A stretch of 64,000 nucleotides of DNA from Isoetes taiwanensis (taxonomy: Eukaryota > Streptophyta > Lycopodiopsida > Isoetales > Isoetaceae): contig JAJEKV010000025.1 in the NCBI GenBank assembly GCA_021234155.1, positions 9,733,017 through 9,797,016 of the forward strand. Reading direction: 5' to 3'. Below the pieces are notes generated by a model. The model saw only the letters and a list, made by a program, of their open reading frames with translations, was not told where the DNA came from and did no database searches. The translations under genes and the position numbers were made by a program. Of the stretch, positions 46,740-56,482 are shown piece by piece. Position 1 is the first letter of the stretch; every line of letters begins with the position of its first letter.

Positions 46740-47193
46740 TCAGTGTGCTATACCAATGATTATAGGCAAACCATTGTTCCATATATGCCTGGTAATCTTG
46801 CAACTTCCTCCGATATTCCCGATCATTCTGGATGCTTAATCTCTCTCCCCTGCTCTGTACTTCTTATCGGATTTCCCATGGGTAGGCCATTTCGGATACG
46901 GTGGTGGCAGTGCTTTCGCTTGCTCGGCGTACTTCCCTCCTTTTTCGCGATTATGAGTCCTCTCCATGCTGCGATTCTTCTTGTTCTTGTGATTCTGACT
47001 GCTGTTCTTCTGACGATGACTCCGCATAATCTACTAATACCACTGTCTCGTCTTCATGTGAACTCCGTTCGTCGGATGATTCTTCGCTCTCGCTTCTTGG
47101 ATGTTTCTCAGGGTAAATCTGCTTGCCTATGCTTACGTGTCGAACACCTTCACGAGCTTGGTATTTCCTGGCTGTGGCTTTCGTGCGTACCAT
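46740..47193 (-). pseudogene. Nested element: gag N-terminal region
   Basis: Starts MVRTKATARKYQAREGVRHV at 47193 and is rich in Ser/Glu (SESEESSDERSSHEDE), as in many plant chromovirus Gag N-termini. A frameshift near 46990 moves the continuation to the 46836-47027 frame (basic, KWPTHGKSDKKYRAGER). The position just inside the 5' LTR/PBS supports gag. Confidence 0.6.
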
Positions 47194-47630
47194 ATCAAAC
47201 TGCTCTGGAGTTGGACGAAAATTCTTAGAGATCTCCTTTTTGGAGAGAAGGTAACTCCGGGATTTAAGGAACAGATTAAGGCAAAATTATTGTGGTCAAA
47301 TTAGGGTATATATGGGGATAGTTACGGTTATTTATTGTGGATTTGCACCACATTCCATCGGGAAGTCTATTTTGGCCAATTCTTGGACCTACTTCTAGTG
47401 GAATATTGGCTTAATGCATAATTTTTCATCAAGCTACTAGAATTCATGGATTCTATTACTATTATTTGCTAAGTTGACTTTATTTTAAGGACGACCTTAT
47501 CCATGGAAAAAAAATTCCCACTCGCGGTTCAATATTGGGATTTGCACCCCAACTTTTTTTTTTTTTTCTAGGCCAGTTAGTTTCTATCGTAAGGTGATGG
47601 CCAGTGCTTGATCTTGGTCAACCAAGATCA

Positions 47631-47644
47631 TTGCTCTGATACCA
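47631..47644 (-). other. Primer binding site of nested element (initiator Met tRNA type)
   Basis: Minus-strand TGGTATCAGAGCAA, one base from the LTR end. It fits the 3' end of plant initiator tRNA-Met. Confidence 0.9.
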
Positions 47645-47645
47645 T

Positions 47646-49232
47646 TGTGACGCTCCTTGCGCTATATACGACAGCCCGCCGTATACATCGAAGGACCTTC
47701 CCCATCCAACGGCACCCGTCGTATGGGCCCTCTGTCTAACTCGCGTCTGGAGCCCAGACGATCGAGTAGAGGACACAGAGGTGTCATTCCGTCCCGTCCT
47801 CTATGGGTTCCCTATGTCAGCGGAAGCAAAATATACAACATAAGCACTAGCAATAATAACAACAGACTACCTCGAAGGGTAGTGATAATCCATCTAACCA
47901 TGTCATCAAATACAACAATACAATGAATGCTTCAAATACATCAAATAGAGGCTCCTACCCAGGGCTCAGACTCAAGGGGGAGTCGACTGACGGCTGGGGG
48001 CTCCCAGATAGAACAGACCGAGTTATGGCAATGACTTGGGCTGGCAATAGACAATGGCTAGGGTTGACCACTCCATCCGCCCCTCCTGTGCATACTTTGC
48101 AGATAGGCTAAATCAGGCTCTGACGTGACTGTAACCTGCCGGAGACGTAATCCCATGGTATCACCCAACGAGACTACTCCGGGTTGCATCTCCCCGGTCC
48201 GATGAGGTAGGAAGGGTTGCATCTCCCCCTCCCGGAGTGCAGTGGCTCCATGGGCGGCTAGAGGATCGTGGCGACACACGTCCATACCCGACTGAACTCC
48301 CCAAAACAAGAGCCAAGCCGACACTTGCAACTCTTGAGAGTCAGGGCGACACCATTGACCCAGGAAGTGTCGGACCCATACCCGGCCCACATGAAGTGAC
48401 CGACTATGAGTCTAGCCCGCTATGGGACCCCAAAGAGTCAGCTCCAGCCAGGTCCTCCTTCCACTTTGCCACCGACCCGTTGTGTGGTGTTCATCACCTC
48501 CATAGCCTCCATAGCCAGGTGGGCTCTATGCACAGGCCGCATAATAATGGGAACTAGTGGGTCTAAACTAGGAGCATCATCTACTAGTGGCTACTAGGTC
48601 TCTACCCCCCTTCCCAATACACAAGAGGTGCAAATATGAGATCAACCAACATCATATCAACATAATCTTGATAATAAAAGAGAATAACAACTAATCCTAA
48701 TCACATACATCTAACTTATAGTTAGGGTTCAATGATTAGGGTTCAGGTTCAGGACAATAGGTTCTAGAATGGCTCTATTACAATACTGGAATCTATCCGA
48801 AATACTTGCCTCTGACGCACTATCGCTAACTCCCCTGGTTCTCCATCTCTAGCAAGTAGTTGAAGAAGATGATCCTCCTCTGGCTGGCGCAACTTCAGTC
48901 AGCCGAAGACGGTCTTCAAGTCGGAGCTCTGATCGCGAACTGGTGGTCTGAGGTTGGTGGAGCCAAATGTGGCTAGGGTTTAGGGTTTAGCCTTTTATAT
49001 GTTAGGGTTTACATGAATGCCACTTGGCTCCCATAGGTGCGTCTATGTGGTGATTCGCCTATAAGGTGAGGCCATGTGGAAATGGCTTCTTACCTTAGGT
49101 TGGCTAAGTTATGTAGATAACTTAGTCATCTCCCCCACATTAGGTGTATACAAGTCTACTTATGTAGAGTTGTATGGTGATGTGGCCGTGGGATATACGT
49201 ATTTATACCGTATATTCCAGGGGAACGTCACA
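47646..49232 (-). repeat. 5' LTR of nested element
   Basis: Direct partner of 37551-39135 with the same TG/CA ends. Its TATA/telo-box pair is at 48974-49001. Confidence 0.95.
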
Positions 49233-49237
49233 ACAGC
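49233..49237. repeat. TSD (ACAGC) of nested element, right
   Basis: Identical to 37546-37550. Host gypsy coding homology resumes here. Confidence 0.9.
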
Positions 49238-50188
49238 TAGTATTTCTAAGTCATGAATAGGATAACCCTTTTCAGCTGGATTAAGTTTCTTAGACTCATA
49301 AGCACAAACTCTATTTTCTTGCATCAAGACTCCTCCTATCGCAACATTTGAGGCATCGGTCACAAGTTGGAAAGTCAATTCCATGTTAGGTACATTAAGC
49401 ACAGGGCTTGTAACTAATGCCTCTTTGAGTACATTAAAACTAGTTTCACAGTTTGCATCCCATGCAAATTCCTTTTCTTTGAGAGAGGTAAGTGGGGCAG
49501 CTTTCTTGGCAAACTCTTTAATAAACTTCCGATAATAACCTGCTAAGCCTATAAAAGACCTTACTTCCTTGACAGATCTGGGTATGGGCCAACTTTGAAT
49601 AGCTTCAATCTTTGATGGATCTGGTTCAATTCCATTGCTTGAAATCACATGGCCAAGGTAACTCATTTTCTGCTGGGCAAAAACACATTTCGACATCTTT
49701 CCATAAAGTTTGGAGTCTCTCAAAGTAGTCAGCACTTCTCTCAAATATTCTACATGTTGTTCTAATGTTCTAGAATAAACCAAAATTACTAGGACAAATT
49801 TGTCAAGTTGCTTCCTAAATGTAACATTCATCAGTCTCATGAAGGTAGCACCAAATGGCATGACCACAAACTCATAATGGCCATAACATATTCTAAAAGT
49901 AGTCTTGTAAATATTAGACTCTTGGATCCTTATATGATGATATCCAGACCTAAGATCAATTTTTGAGAAATACTTTGCTTGCCCTACTTGATCAAACAAT
50001 TCATCAATACGAGGCAAAGCATACCTGTTCTTCATAGTAATCTGATTCAACATCCTATAATCAATACATAATCTTAGAGTACCATCTTTCTTTTTCACAA
50101 ATAGCACAGGTGCTCCAAATGGTGAAGCACTTGGACGAATAAGCCGTTGATCTAGCAATTCGGCTAATTGTTTCTTAAGTTCCATCAA
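49233..50188 (-). pseudogene. Old gypsy element: reverse transcriptase and start of RNase H
   Basis: RT blocks are [49 protein letters not shown] (first catalytic Asp), [18 protein letters not shown], then [15 protein letters not shown]. The family has FxDD before ILVYS, so an in-frame deletion has removed the catalytic YxDD-type box. RNase H begins [16 protein letters not shown] and is cut at 49233 by the nested LTR. The frame is otherwise open. Confidence 0.93.
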
Positions 50189-50203
50189 TTCTAGGGTATG
50201 AAA

Positions 50204-51415
50204 TCAGTAGGGTGATCTAGAAGTAGGAGCAGATCCAGGGATCAATTGTATTTCATGGTCAACTGCTCTAGGTGGAGGCAACTCTTTCAATTCTTGAGGA
50301 AAGACATCTTGAAATTCTGCTAGAAAATCCTTGACTTTACTAGGAACTATTTCCTCTTCTGAGCCAGTCACATTGCCAACAAACATTAAGCATCCTTTTC
50401 TCAAGCATCTTTTTGCTTGCTTGTAACTGAGTGGTTCAACTTTTCGGGTTTCAAAGTTATTTTCAAGCCTATATTTCTTTCCACTTTTATCATAACAAAC
50501 AACAACTCCAGAGAAGCAGTCTATCAATGCCTTAACATCTCTAAGCCACGCCAATCCTAGAATGATATCATAATCTCCCAACCCAATCACCTCAAAGTCA
50601 GCACCAGAGACCATATCCCCTACTTGAAATTCTAATTGTGGCACAATTGCATAAGAATATCTAATCTTTCCATCAGCCATTTCAACTTTCCTTGCTCTTC
50701 GTTTCTTAGTTTCAAGATATAAACTTTCAACCATTCTAGGTGAAATAAAATTATGCGTACTGCCACAATCAATAAAAAATGCAACTTGTCTACCACAAAT
50801 AATAACTGGCGCTTGAATTACTCCAGTCTGCATGTTTGCTTTACCCCCTTCCACAGCAGCGTATACCATCATTGGTGCTTGTGCTTCAACAGCTTCCTCC
50901 ACAGTGACAGCTTGAGCACGTGCGGGTTCCCTCCTTGCATTGCTTCGATTCTCTGGACCACGAACTACAGTTACATTTCCAACATTAGTGGTAGCGGGAA
51001 CTTCAGAACAATTGTTAGAAGCAGTGCAATCCCTCATACGCTGCCCTTTCTCATGACATTTGAAACATCTTCCTTCCCTAGCAAGTTTGTCACGCTCCTC
51101 TTTGCTCACACGGTTTCCACCATTACCTCCATTCACATTCTTTAACTGCATCCCAGGCTGGAACTTACCCTTTTTAGCATTGAAATTGTCATTATCATCT
51201 CCAAAGTGTTTCTTGTTTTGTGGATTCATGACATCTTCCTTAAACTTGGCAGCACGGATTACTTCTTCCAAATTGGTATAACTTACCCCTCCAACCAAAA
51301 CTGACAGCTCAGGACACAACCCTTTGATATACTTATCTGCCAATTCCTCCGTTTCAAAGGGTGGACCATAGGGCTGTAACTGCTGAAACTTATTGGTATA
51401 CTCCTCCACTGTCAT
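50204..51415 (-). pseudogene. Old gypsy element: gag C-terminus and protease
   Basis: Retrotransposon gag (TVEEYTNKFQQL) is followed by a zinc knuckle CFKCHEKGQRMRDC, where the CCHC histidine is replaced by Gln. The aspartic protease follows (VAFFIDCGSTHNFISPR), with the usual D-S/T-G active site reading D-C-G, and then GLGDYDIILGLAWL. Both substitutions predict loss of function. The frame ends just before the RT frame. Confidence 0.9.
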
Positions 51416-51421
51416 ACCATA

Positions 51422-51763
51422 CTACTTTAAGTTTAGAAATTGATGCATCTTCATCAAGAAATAACCCTTCGCCAGATGATGCATAGTGAAAGCTTTCCTA
51501 AACACATCCCATCCAATCTGACCAAATGTTAAATGGTTTTTCTTCTTGTAATCATCCCACCATAATTTGGCATTACTAATCAATAACAAATCTGCTATAA
51601 CTGCCTTTCGCATCGCAGGTGTTTGCTTCACTTCAAAATAGAGCTCTCTCAACCATGCGTTGGCGTCATCCCCAGTAACATTCTTGCCCCTAAAATGCTC
51701 TTGCTTGATACCTTTCATGACTTTGTTAACTTCTTCCATGTCCACGTCCCTCGTTTGTGACAC
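51422..51763 (-). pseudogene. Old gypsy element: gag N-terminal portion
   Basis: Typical gag matrix/capsid homology: DANAWLRELYFEVKQTP, AKLWWDDYKKK and FRKAFTMHHL. It is separated from the downstream gag frame by a single in-frame stop (Lys-stop-Tyr just left of 51425). The true start may lie farther right. Confidence 0.88.
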
Positions 51764-51863
51764 TTGCTACTGTAAAAGTGCAATACTCTGATTGATCCCT
51801 TGTAGGGTTTGACCCAAAACTTGGGCCAATGCAGCTTGTCCTTCATTGCCCTCCTCCATGGTT

Positions 51864-52252
51864 ATTCAAATTGGCCTGGTAACAAATTCACCTTAAGAAT
51901 TAAGAATAAATCAGTTAATCATGGCAATCCTGCTCATTAATACATTCAAAGATAAACTTATATTAATAATCTTTTGTTACTACAATTATAAGACCAAGTT
52001 CATGATATCTAGAGCCTCAAAGGCTATTTCTTCTAAGGTTAGATCATATGGAGTAACTTTTGGAAATAAACTTTCTTGTCTCCTTATTCCAATCATCATC
52101 AAAAATCATGTTTTTCAGAATATTAGCGTTGCTATCAACACTTTCATGCTCAGAATTCTCCTTCTCCTCTTCGTTAGAAGAGATTTTAATGACCTCTCTG
52201 TGATCAGAAATATAAATCTTTAGTATTCTTCCCACAAGATCTAAAAAACCTA
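51864..52252. other. Old gypsy 5' leader
   Basis: Sequence between gag and the PBS. The frame at 51921-52223 (plus) is a shadow. Confidence 0.5.
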
Positions 52253-52266
52253 GAGCTCTGATACCA
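52253..52266 (-). other. Primer binding site of old gypsy element
   Basis: Minus-strand TGGTATCAGAGCTC, two bases from the LTR end (TG at 52269 on the plus strand). It fixes the right LTR as the 5' LTR of a minus-oriented element. Confidence 0.88.
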
Positions 52267-52268
52267 AA

Positions 52269-52464
52269 TGTGAAGCTCCTGGGAGCTTACTAATTCATTC
52301 TTCTACTTGAAACTAGTATAAGTTAATTTCAAATCTAGCTAATAGTATGTTCTAACCTTAAAACTGGTGGTTCTTTATCATTGGATGAATCTGGAAGTAC
52401 AGATTTAGATTTTTGATCTTCAACACAAAAGTAGCCACTTGCATCACACCAAGACGACAAGCTA
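52269..52464 (-). repeat. Partial minus-oriented LTR (5' LTR remnant)
   Basis: Matches 33460-33650 in the same orientation, plus the terminal TGTGAAGCTCCTGGGAGC, a palindrome in itself. It stops at GACGACAAGCTAT, where the plus-oriented LTR part begins. Confidence 0.75.
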
Positions 52465-52838
52465 TGACGTCTAACTTGTGTGCTTTTGGATGTAGCAAAT
52501 GGCCCATAGCTACCCTTTAGAGAAGGTTGAGGTGGAGCTAGCCGAGTTATGGGGTTACTTAGAAGGATGCTGGATGTACCAGGATCACATGATCAAAGAA
52601 GAGGCTTTTAATTGTCTGTCCCACTTTTTCTTAATTACGATTGTCTCTTTCTAAAGATAGCTTGTCGTCTTGGTGTGACGCAAGTGGCTACTTTTGTGTT
52701 GAAGATCAAAAATCTAAATCTATACTTCCGGATTCATCCAATGATAAAGAACCACCAGCTTTAAGGTTACAACATACTATTAGCTAGATACTAGTTTCAA
52801 GTAGAAGAATGAATTAGTAAGCTCCCAGGAGCTTCACA
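52465..52838 (+). repeat. Plus-oriented LTR end, right edge of complex
   Basis: Reverse complement of about 33460-33849, including the edge of the 826-bp segment, and ending GAGCTTCACA. An interrupted third copy of the LTR-embedded frame is included (a stretch near 52645 is deleted). Confidence 0.75.
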
Positions 52839-52843
52839 ATTAT
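52839..52843. repeat. 5-bp TSD (ATTAT) of the outer LTR complex, right
   Basis: Follows the LTR end CA at 52838. Confidence 0.8.
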
Positions 52844-53060
52844 TAAAACATCAGACAAAGAAGTTCCAAAGTCCTAAAGCAAAAATATGTAAGCTAGATG
52901 TAGAACTATTTGAGCACAAATAATTGCTAGAGAGATCTAAGAGGATATTTCTTCGGTAATAAAGTTCGGGCGATCAAAACAAACAACGAGCAGAAATTTA
53001 GTTGGACCTATGGTCAATGTGAGACATATTATTAAATCATCAGACAAAGAAGTTCTAAAG
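52844..53060 (+). repeat. Right half of target plus an intact second target copy
   Basis: CATCAGACAAAGAAGTTC.AAAG occurs at 52849 and again at 53037. Bases 52890-53031 resemble the left flank 31830-31972. The second copy reads GACATATTATTAAATCATC without an insertion and so shows the empty site. Confidence 0.75.
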
Positions 53061-54399
53061 TGCCAATCGCAATCCTCAGGTGCTCGAATTGTCAGGTGTC
53101 CAACGATGTATTGCAGATTTCTTGCAAACCTACAAGGCAGGTTTAGCTTGACCTTTTTTTCAGGATGGTCATTGATTGAAGCAAACACTGAAGAACAGAC
53201 ATAGGTTGTGGAAAGAACGATTTTGTATTGCAATCGATAACACTGCCAGATGTTGAAGATGCTTTTGGCGACTTTTGAAGAAAAGTGATTAGTAATTTCT
53301 TTGTTTATATCATCCCTGTGGGTTCGGTTCTATGAAGTACCTGTTTATGAACCAGCAAGTTGGCCATGCAAGTTGTTTGCTTCAATATGTTCCTTAAAGG
53401 GATAGCTAACATCAGCATTTTGTAGATACATTTTGAAATCATCGGTTTCACATAAGGAATGGTTATTTTTAAAATCAGCCTAGATGCCAAAGAGTATTGG
53501 AAAATCATAGTAATATAATCATTAATAACAGATTTAAAGTGACAGGTAGTAACATCCAAATTCAAGGCAATAGCAGCACAAGCTCTTTACATAAACATGA
53601 AACATGTAGTGAAGTTGATTTGTTGGAGTATTGTTCCTTTATTGTAAAAGGGGGTTTCAGAATAATCTTGAGGCACACATGATACAATCAAACCACATGC
53701 TTTGTATACTCGCAAAGACAACACTTTGACTAGGATTTTAAAAGTACAAACATAGTTCGCATACCATGGAGAATTCTAACATTTGGCTTGTAGAACGGGT
53801 TTGTTTGCAATTGTTCTAGTTTTCTGCTGGGTGAAGTTGAGAAATTGCTACTATTGGCACATGTTCTATTATATGGCATTTGCAGCGTTGTACTAAATAT
53901 TATTTAGTGTTTTTGATGCTCTAGTATTAGGTATGCTATTCTGAACCATTTTCAGTGGTCCTTTTTGCCTTCCTTGCCATCTGTTAGTCTCAAACAACTA
54001 ATCCCAGAGCTTCCTGTGTACATGTATATCATCGGTATAGTCTACTTGTTTGAGAATGTTTGGCACTGGTTTTGGTAGTCACAAACATGTTTTTGCAGCA
54101 TCCCGAGTAGAGCTAGGGTTTCTTCAATAATGGGTTAAATTGTCTAAAGAAATGTGCAAAAAGATGGAGCCTTTATGTTGTAGGTTTTCAGTTTTCAGTG
54201 AAGTAACTGAGCGAAGGAAATCAAGAACATATATATTTAGAGTTCCATGGCAGGTTTAAAGTTCTCTGTCATCTAACAACGGAGCTAAGGAAATCCACAA
54301 CAGATTTTGAAACGTCACAGCATTACACATCCAAAAGTCCAGTCCATTTGTTGCTACTTTGTCGTCCAAATTTGGACTTTTGTAGGCATATATAAAACT
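53061..54399. other. Gene-free stretch
   Basis: The frames at 52937-53233 (minus) and 53010-53204 (plus) overlap each other, and neither has a recognised family. Confidence 0.4.
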
Positions 54400-54416
54400 G
54401 CCCGGCGTTGCCGGGC
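54400..54416. other. Helitron-type hairpin without canonical end
   Basis: GCCCGGCGTTGCCGGGC is identical to the hairpins at 2055 and 5694. The neighbouring bases (TTTACTAAG on the right) lack the ACACGTTTACTAG terminus, so it could be a related family or a decayed end. Confidence 0.4.
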
Positions 54417-54829
54417 TTTACTAAGAATTTGAAGAGGCAAGGATAATATAGAGCAACTCTTTAAGCTTCATTGACGGTGAAGGTCTCCAATGTTGTACTA
54501 TAGATATACGATGCTACATTGTGTACTTTTACTAAACTGAAGCAACATTAGTTATAGCTGAAGTTGTGTATGCTCCTCTTCTTTTCGGTAGGAGGTAGTG
54601 ACATTTAGAACTTGATTGTGTAGGTCTTGATGGTTGTGGAGAAATTGAGTACGCCAAAAGTAGATATGTTATCTCACAATTTTGAACATGTCCCATTGTG
54701 AAATTTGAGACCCAAACACAAAATGTTTATAATGTATGTGAATGAGCTATTAAAAGGCTTTCTTAAACAAGACGTCTCCTTGAAGTTTCAAAAAAAAAGT
54801 TTGGCCTCTTCCTTGGAAGGTCCCATGAC

Positions 54830-54875
54830 CTATTGGTCTCCGTGGACGTTAAAAAAACTATTCTATTCTATTCTT
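54830..54875 (+). repeat. SINE-like 3' tail, copy 3
   Basis: GGTCCCATGACC-TATTGGTCTCC-GTGGACGTTAAAA followed by (CTATT)n. The same block is at 16390 and 18968. Confidence 0.5.
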
Positions 54876-55435
54876 GCTAGGGCGTTGCTGGGCTTAGTAG
54901 CAATATGTTATGTTCGAACATAGGGTTGTTGAGAACATAGGCGTACAACGATGCCTAGCAATGCCAAACATGAGAAGTTGTGCACGCCATGCGTTGTTGG
55001 TCGTGGATAATGCAAATAAGCAAACTTCTAAGGTAGTTGTCTACATTTAACTTTTGGCTTCTAATTAGTAGATGTTATGTTGGGGTCTTGACATGGGTTA
55101 GTGGACAACTACATGATAAACTACTATAATTTCCATTTTGCTCAAATTGGATATTGTGAGAAATCTTTGCAATCTATGAATTTATCACAACTTTTAATCC
55201 AGTTACATCCAACATCCTATGTCATAGGTAACTATTGGATTTGTCACTGTAGATCTTAATCTAGTTACATCTAGCTTCATGCATAAAGGGACTTAGCAAA
55301 AGATAAAGTGCAAGGTTAGAAAAAACGATAAGGTTTTTTTGTTGCCTGTGTAGAAGTGTCTTGTCTATATAATCGACTAAACAATTAACAATTTCATCTT
55401 GTGATCTTGTGATTTACAAATTTTAAGGCGTTTGT
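54876..55435. other. Gene-free stretch
   Basis: Nothing recognised. Confidence 0.5.
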
Positions 55436-55760
55436 TGTTGTAACAACTTAAAATTGGAAAGCGAAACAGAGAATATTGCAACTTGAAATTGGAAAGCAAA
55501 ACAGAGAATATTGCAGATATCAACATTTGGCTACGTAATTTGAGGCAATTTCTAATGATAGCTCTTTTGAAACTTGGTAATATTTATCAAGGGGGCGATC
55601 ATTTAAAAGTAAATGGTTGAACATAGTGTTGTTGGAATTGTCACAAAAGAGCGTTGCAGATCGAAACATTTAGCTACTCAACCTGAAGCAATTTCTAATG
55701 ATAACCATTTTGAAACTTCATATTAATTATGAAGATGACCATTTAAAACTAATAGTTGAA
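55436..55760. repeat. Short tandem duplications
   Basis: AATTGGAAAGC.AAACAGAG repeats near 55451 and 55487. A longer unit (TTGCAGAT...CAACATTT.GCTAC...GCAATTTCTAATGATA...CATTTAAAA) repeats at about 55511-55622 and 55643-55757. Confidence 0.75.
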
Positions 55761-56104
55761 GAAACAATGTGCCCATCAAATGAGTTCCTTTTTTTCAAAT
55801 CCTAGATCTATTGGGCATTATTGGGTCCCTTTGACCTCAAACCCTAAAAAAATTACAAATTCAATAAGCCTCTATTGTAAATGGCATATTGTTGTTGGTA
55901 ACATACATTATCTAGGCAACAACGTTTATCCAATATCAAAACATATATAATGCAGTTTTGAATTTTTCATTGTTTTTGTCCCTTTTCAATTTTTCCGTGC
56001 CGCAATCTAATTGCGTATTTACCTGCCACGTTTTTATTTTCTGTTCGCAGAGCTCGATGCCTGGCTATGAGCTGTGATTCGCCCTTAACGCCCTGGTTCG
56101 AGGG
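55761..56104. other. Gene-free stretch
   Basis: Nothing recognised. Confidence 0.5.
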
Positions 56105-56482
56105 TTTGCTCCAGGGCCGGATCCAGATCTTAGAAGAAGGAAGCAGAGGTGCCGGATCCAGATCTTAGAAGAGGGAAGCAAGGCGCCGAAATGGAAGCAA
56201 GGCGCCGAAGTTTTTCTTGGCTTGGCTATGGCGGTAGTTTTTTTTTTTTTTTGCGTAAGGTGGCAATGGCGGTTCAGCGGCTAGAGCAAAGTTTTTGGCT
56301 CTATTCTTGAGCTCTAGTTTTGAACTCAAGCTTTTGAGCTCTAGCTTTTGGGCTCAAGCTTTTAGCCTATTTTTAAGCATGCGAAACTCGTTTCTCAAAG
56401 AAAACTCGCTGGCATCCGGAACTCGTTCTCAAATAAACTCGTTGGCATGCGCAAACTCGTTTCTCAAATAAGCATGAAGCAC
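56105..56482. repeat. Three adjacent minisatellites
   Basis: GCCGGATCCAGATCTTAGAAG x2 (56117-56190); TTGAGCTCTAG-TTTTG-CTCAAGCTTTT x2 (about 56308-56365); GGCATGCG-AACTCGTTTCTCAAA x3 (about 56377-56480). Periods are 28-45 bases and the three unit sequences differ. Confidence 0.7.

Larger units (their letters stand above)
37551..49232 (-). mobile_element. Nested, structurally complete Ty3/gypsy chromovirus
   Basis: Two direct LTRs (37551-39135 and 47646-49232) run from TGTGACG to CGTCACA. TSD ACAGC lies on both sides, a PBS against the right LTR and a PPT against the left LTR, so the element is minus-oriented. Minus-strand order is gag-like N-terminus (47193), unassigned middle, RT, RNase H, integrase, chromodomain (39831). 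It inserted into the RNase H region of the old gypsy element. Coding regions contain several frame breaks, so the copy is probably not autonomous. Confidence 0.93.
31973..52838. mobile_element. Composite, palindrome-ended Ty3/gypsy insertion (interrupted by a nested element)
   Basis: One insertion by its edges (TG at 31973, CA at 52838, TSD ATTAT). In plus-strand order it holds a plus-oriented LTR part (31973-33457), a minus-oriented LTR (about 33458-35850), minus-strand internal DNA with PPT, integrase and chromodomain (35851-37550), the nested element (37551-49232), the rest of the internal DNA with RT, protease, gag and PBS (49233-52268), a minus-oriented LTR part (52269-52464) and a plus-oriented LTR end (52465-52838). 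The outer edges and the body therefore disagree in orientation. Confidence 0.75.

Noticed and set aside
49160-49232. C-terminal extension of the old gypsy RT frame into 49160
   Set aside because: These residues come from the nested LTR, not from the host element.
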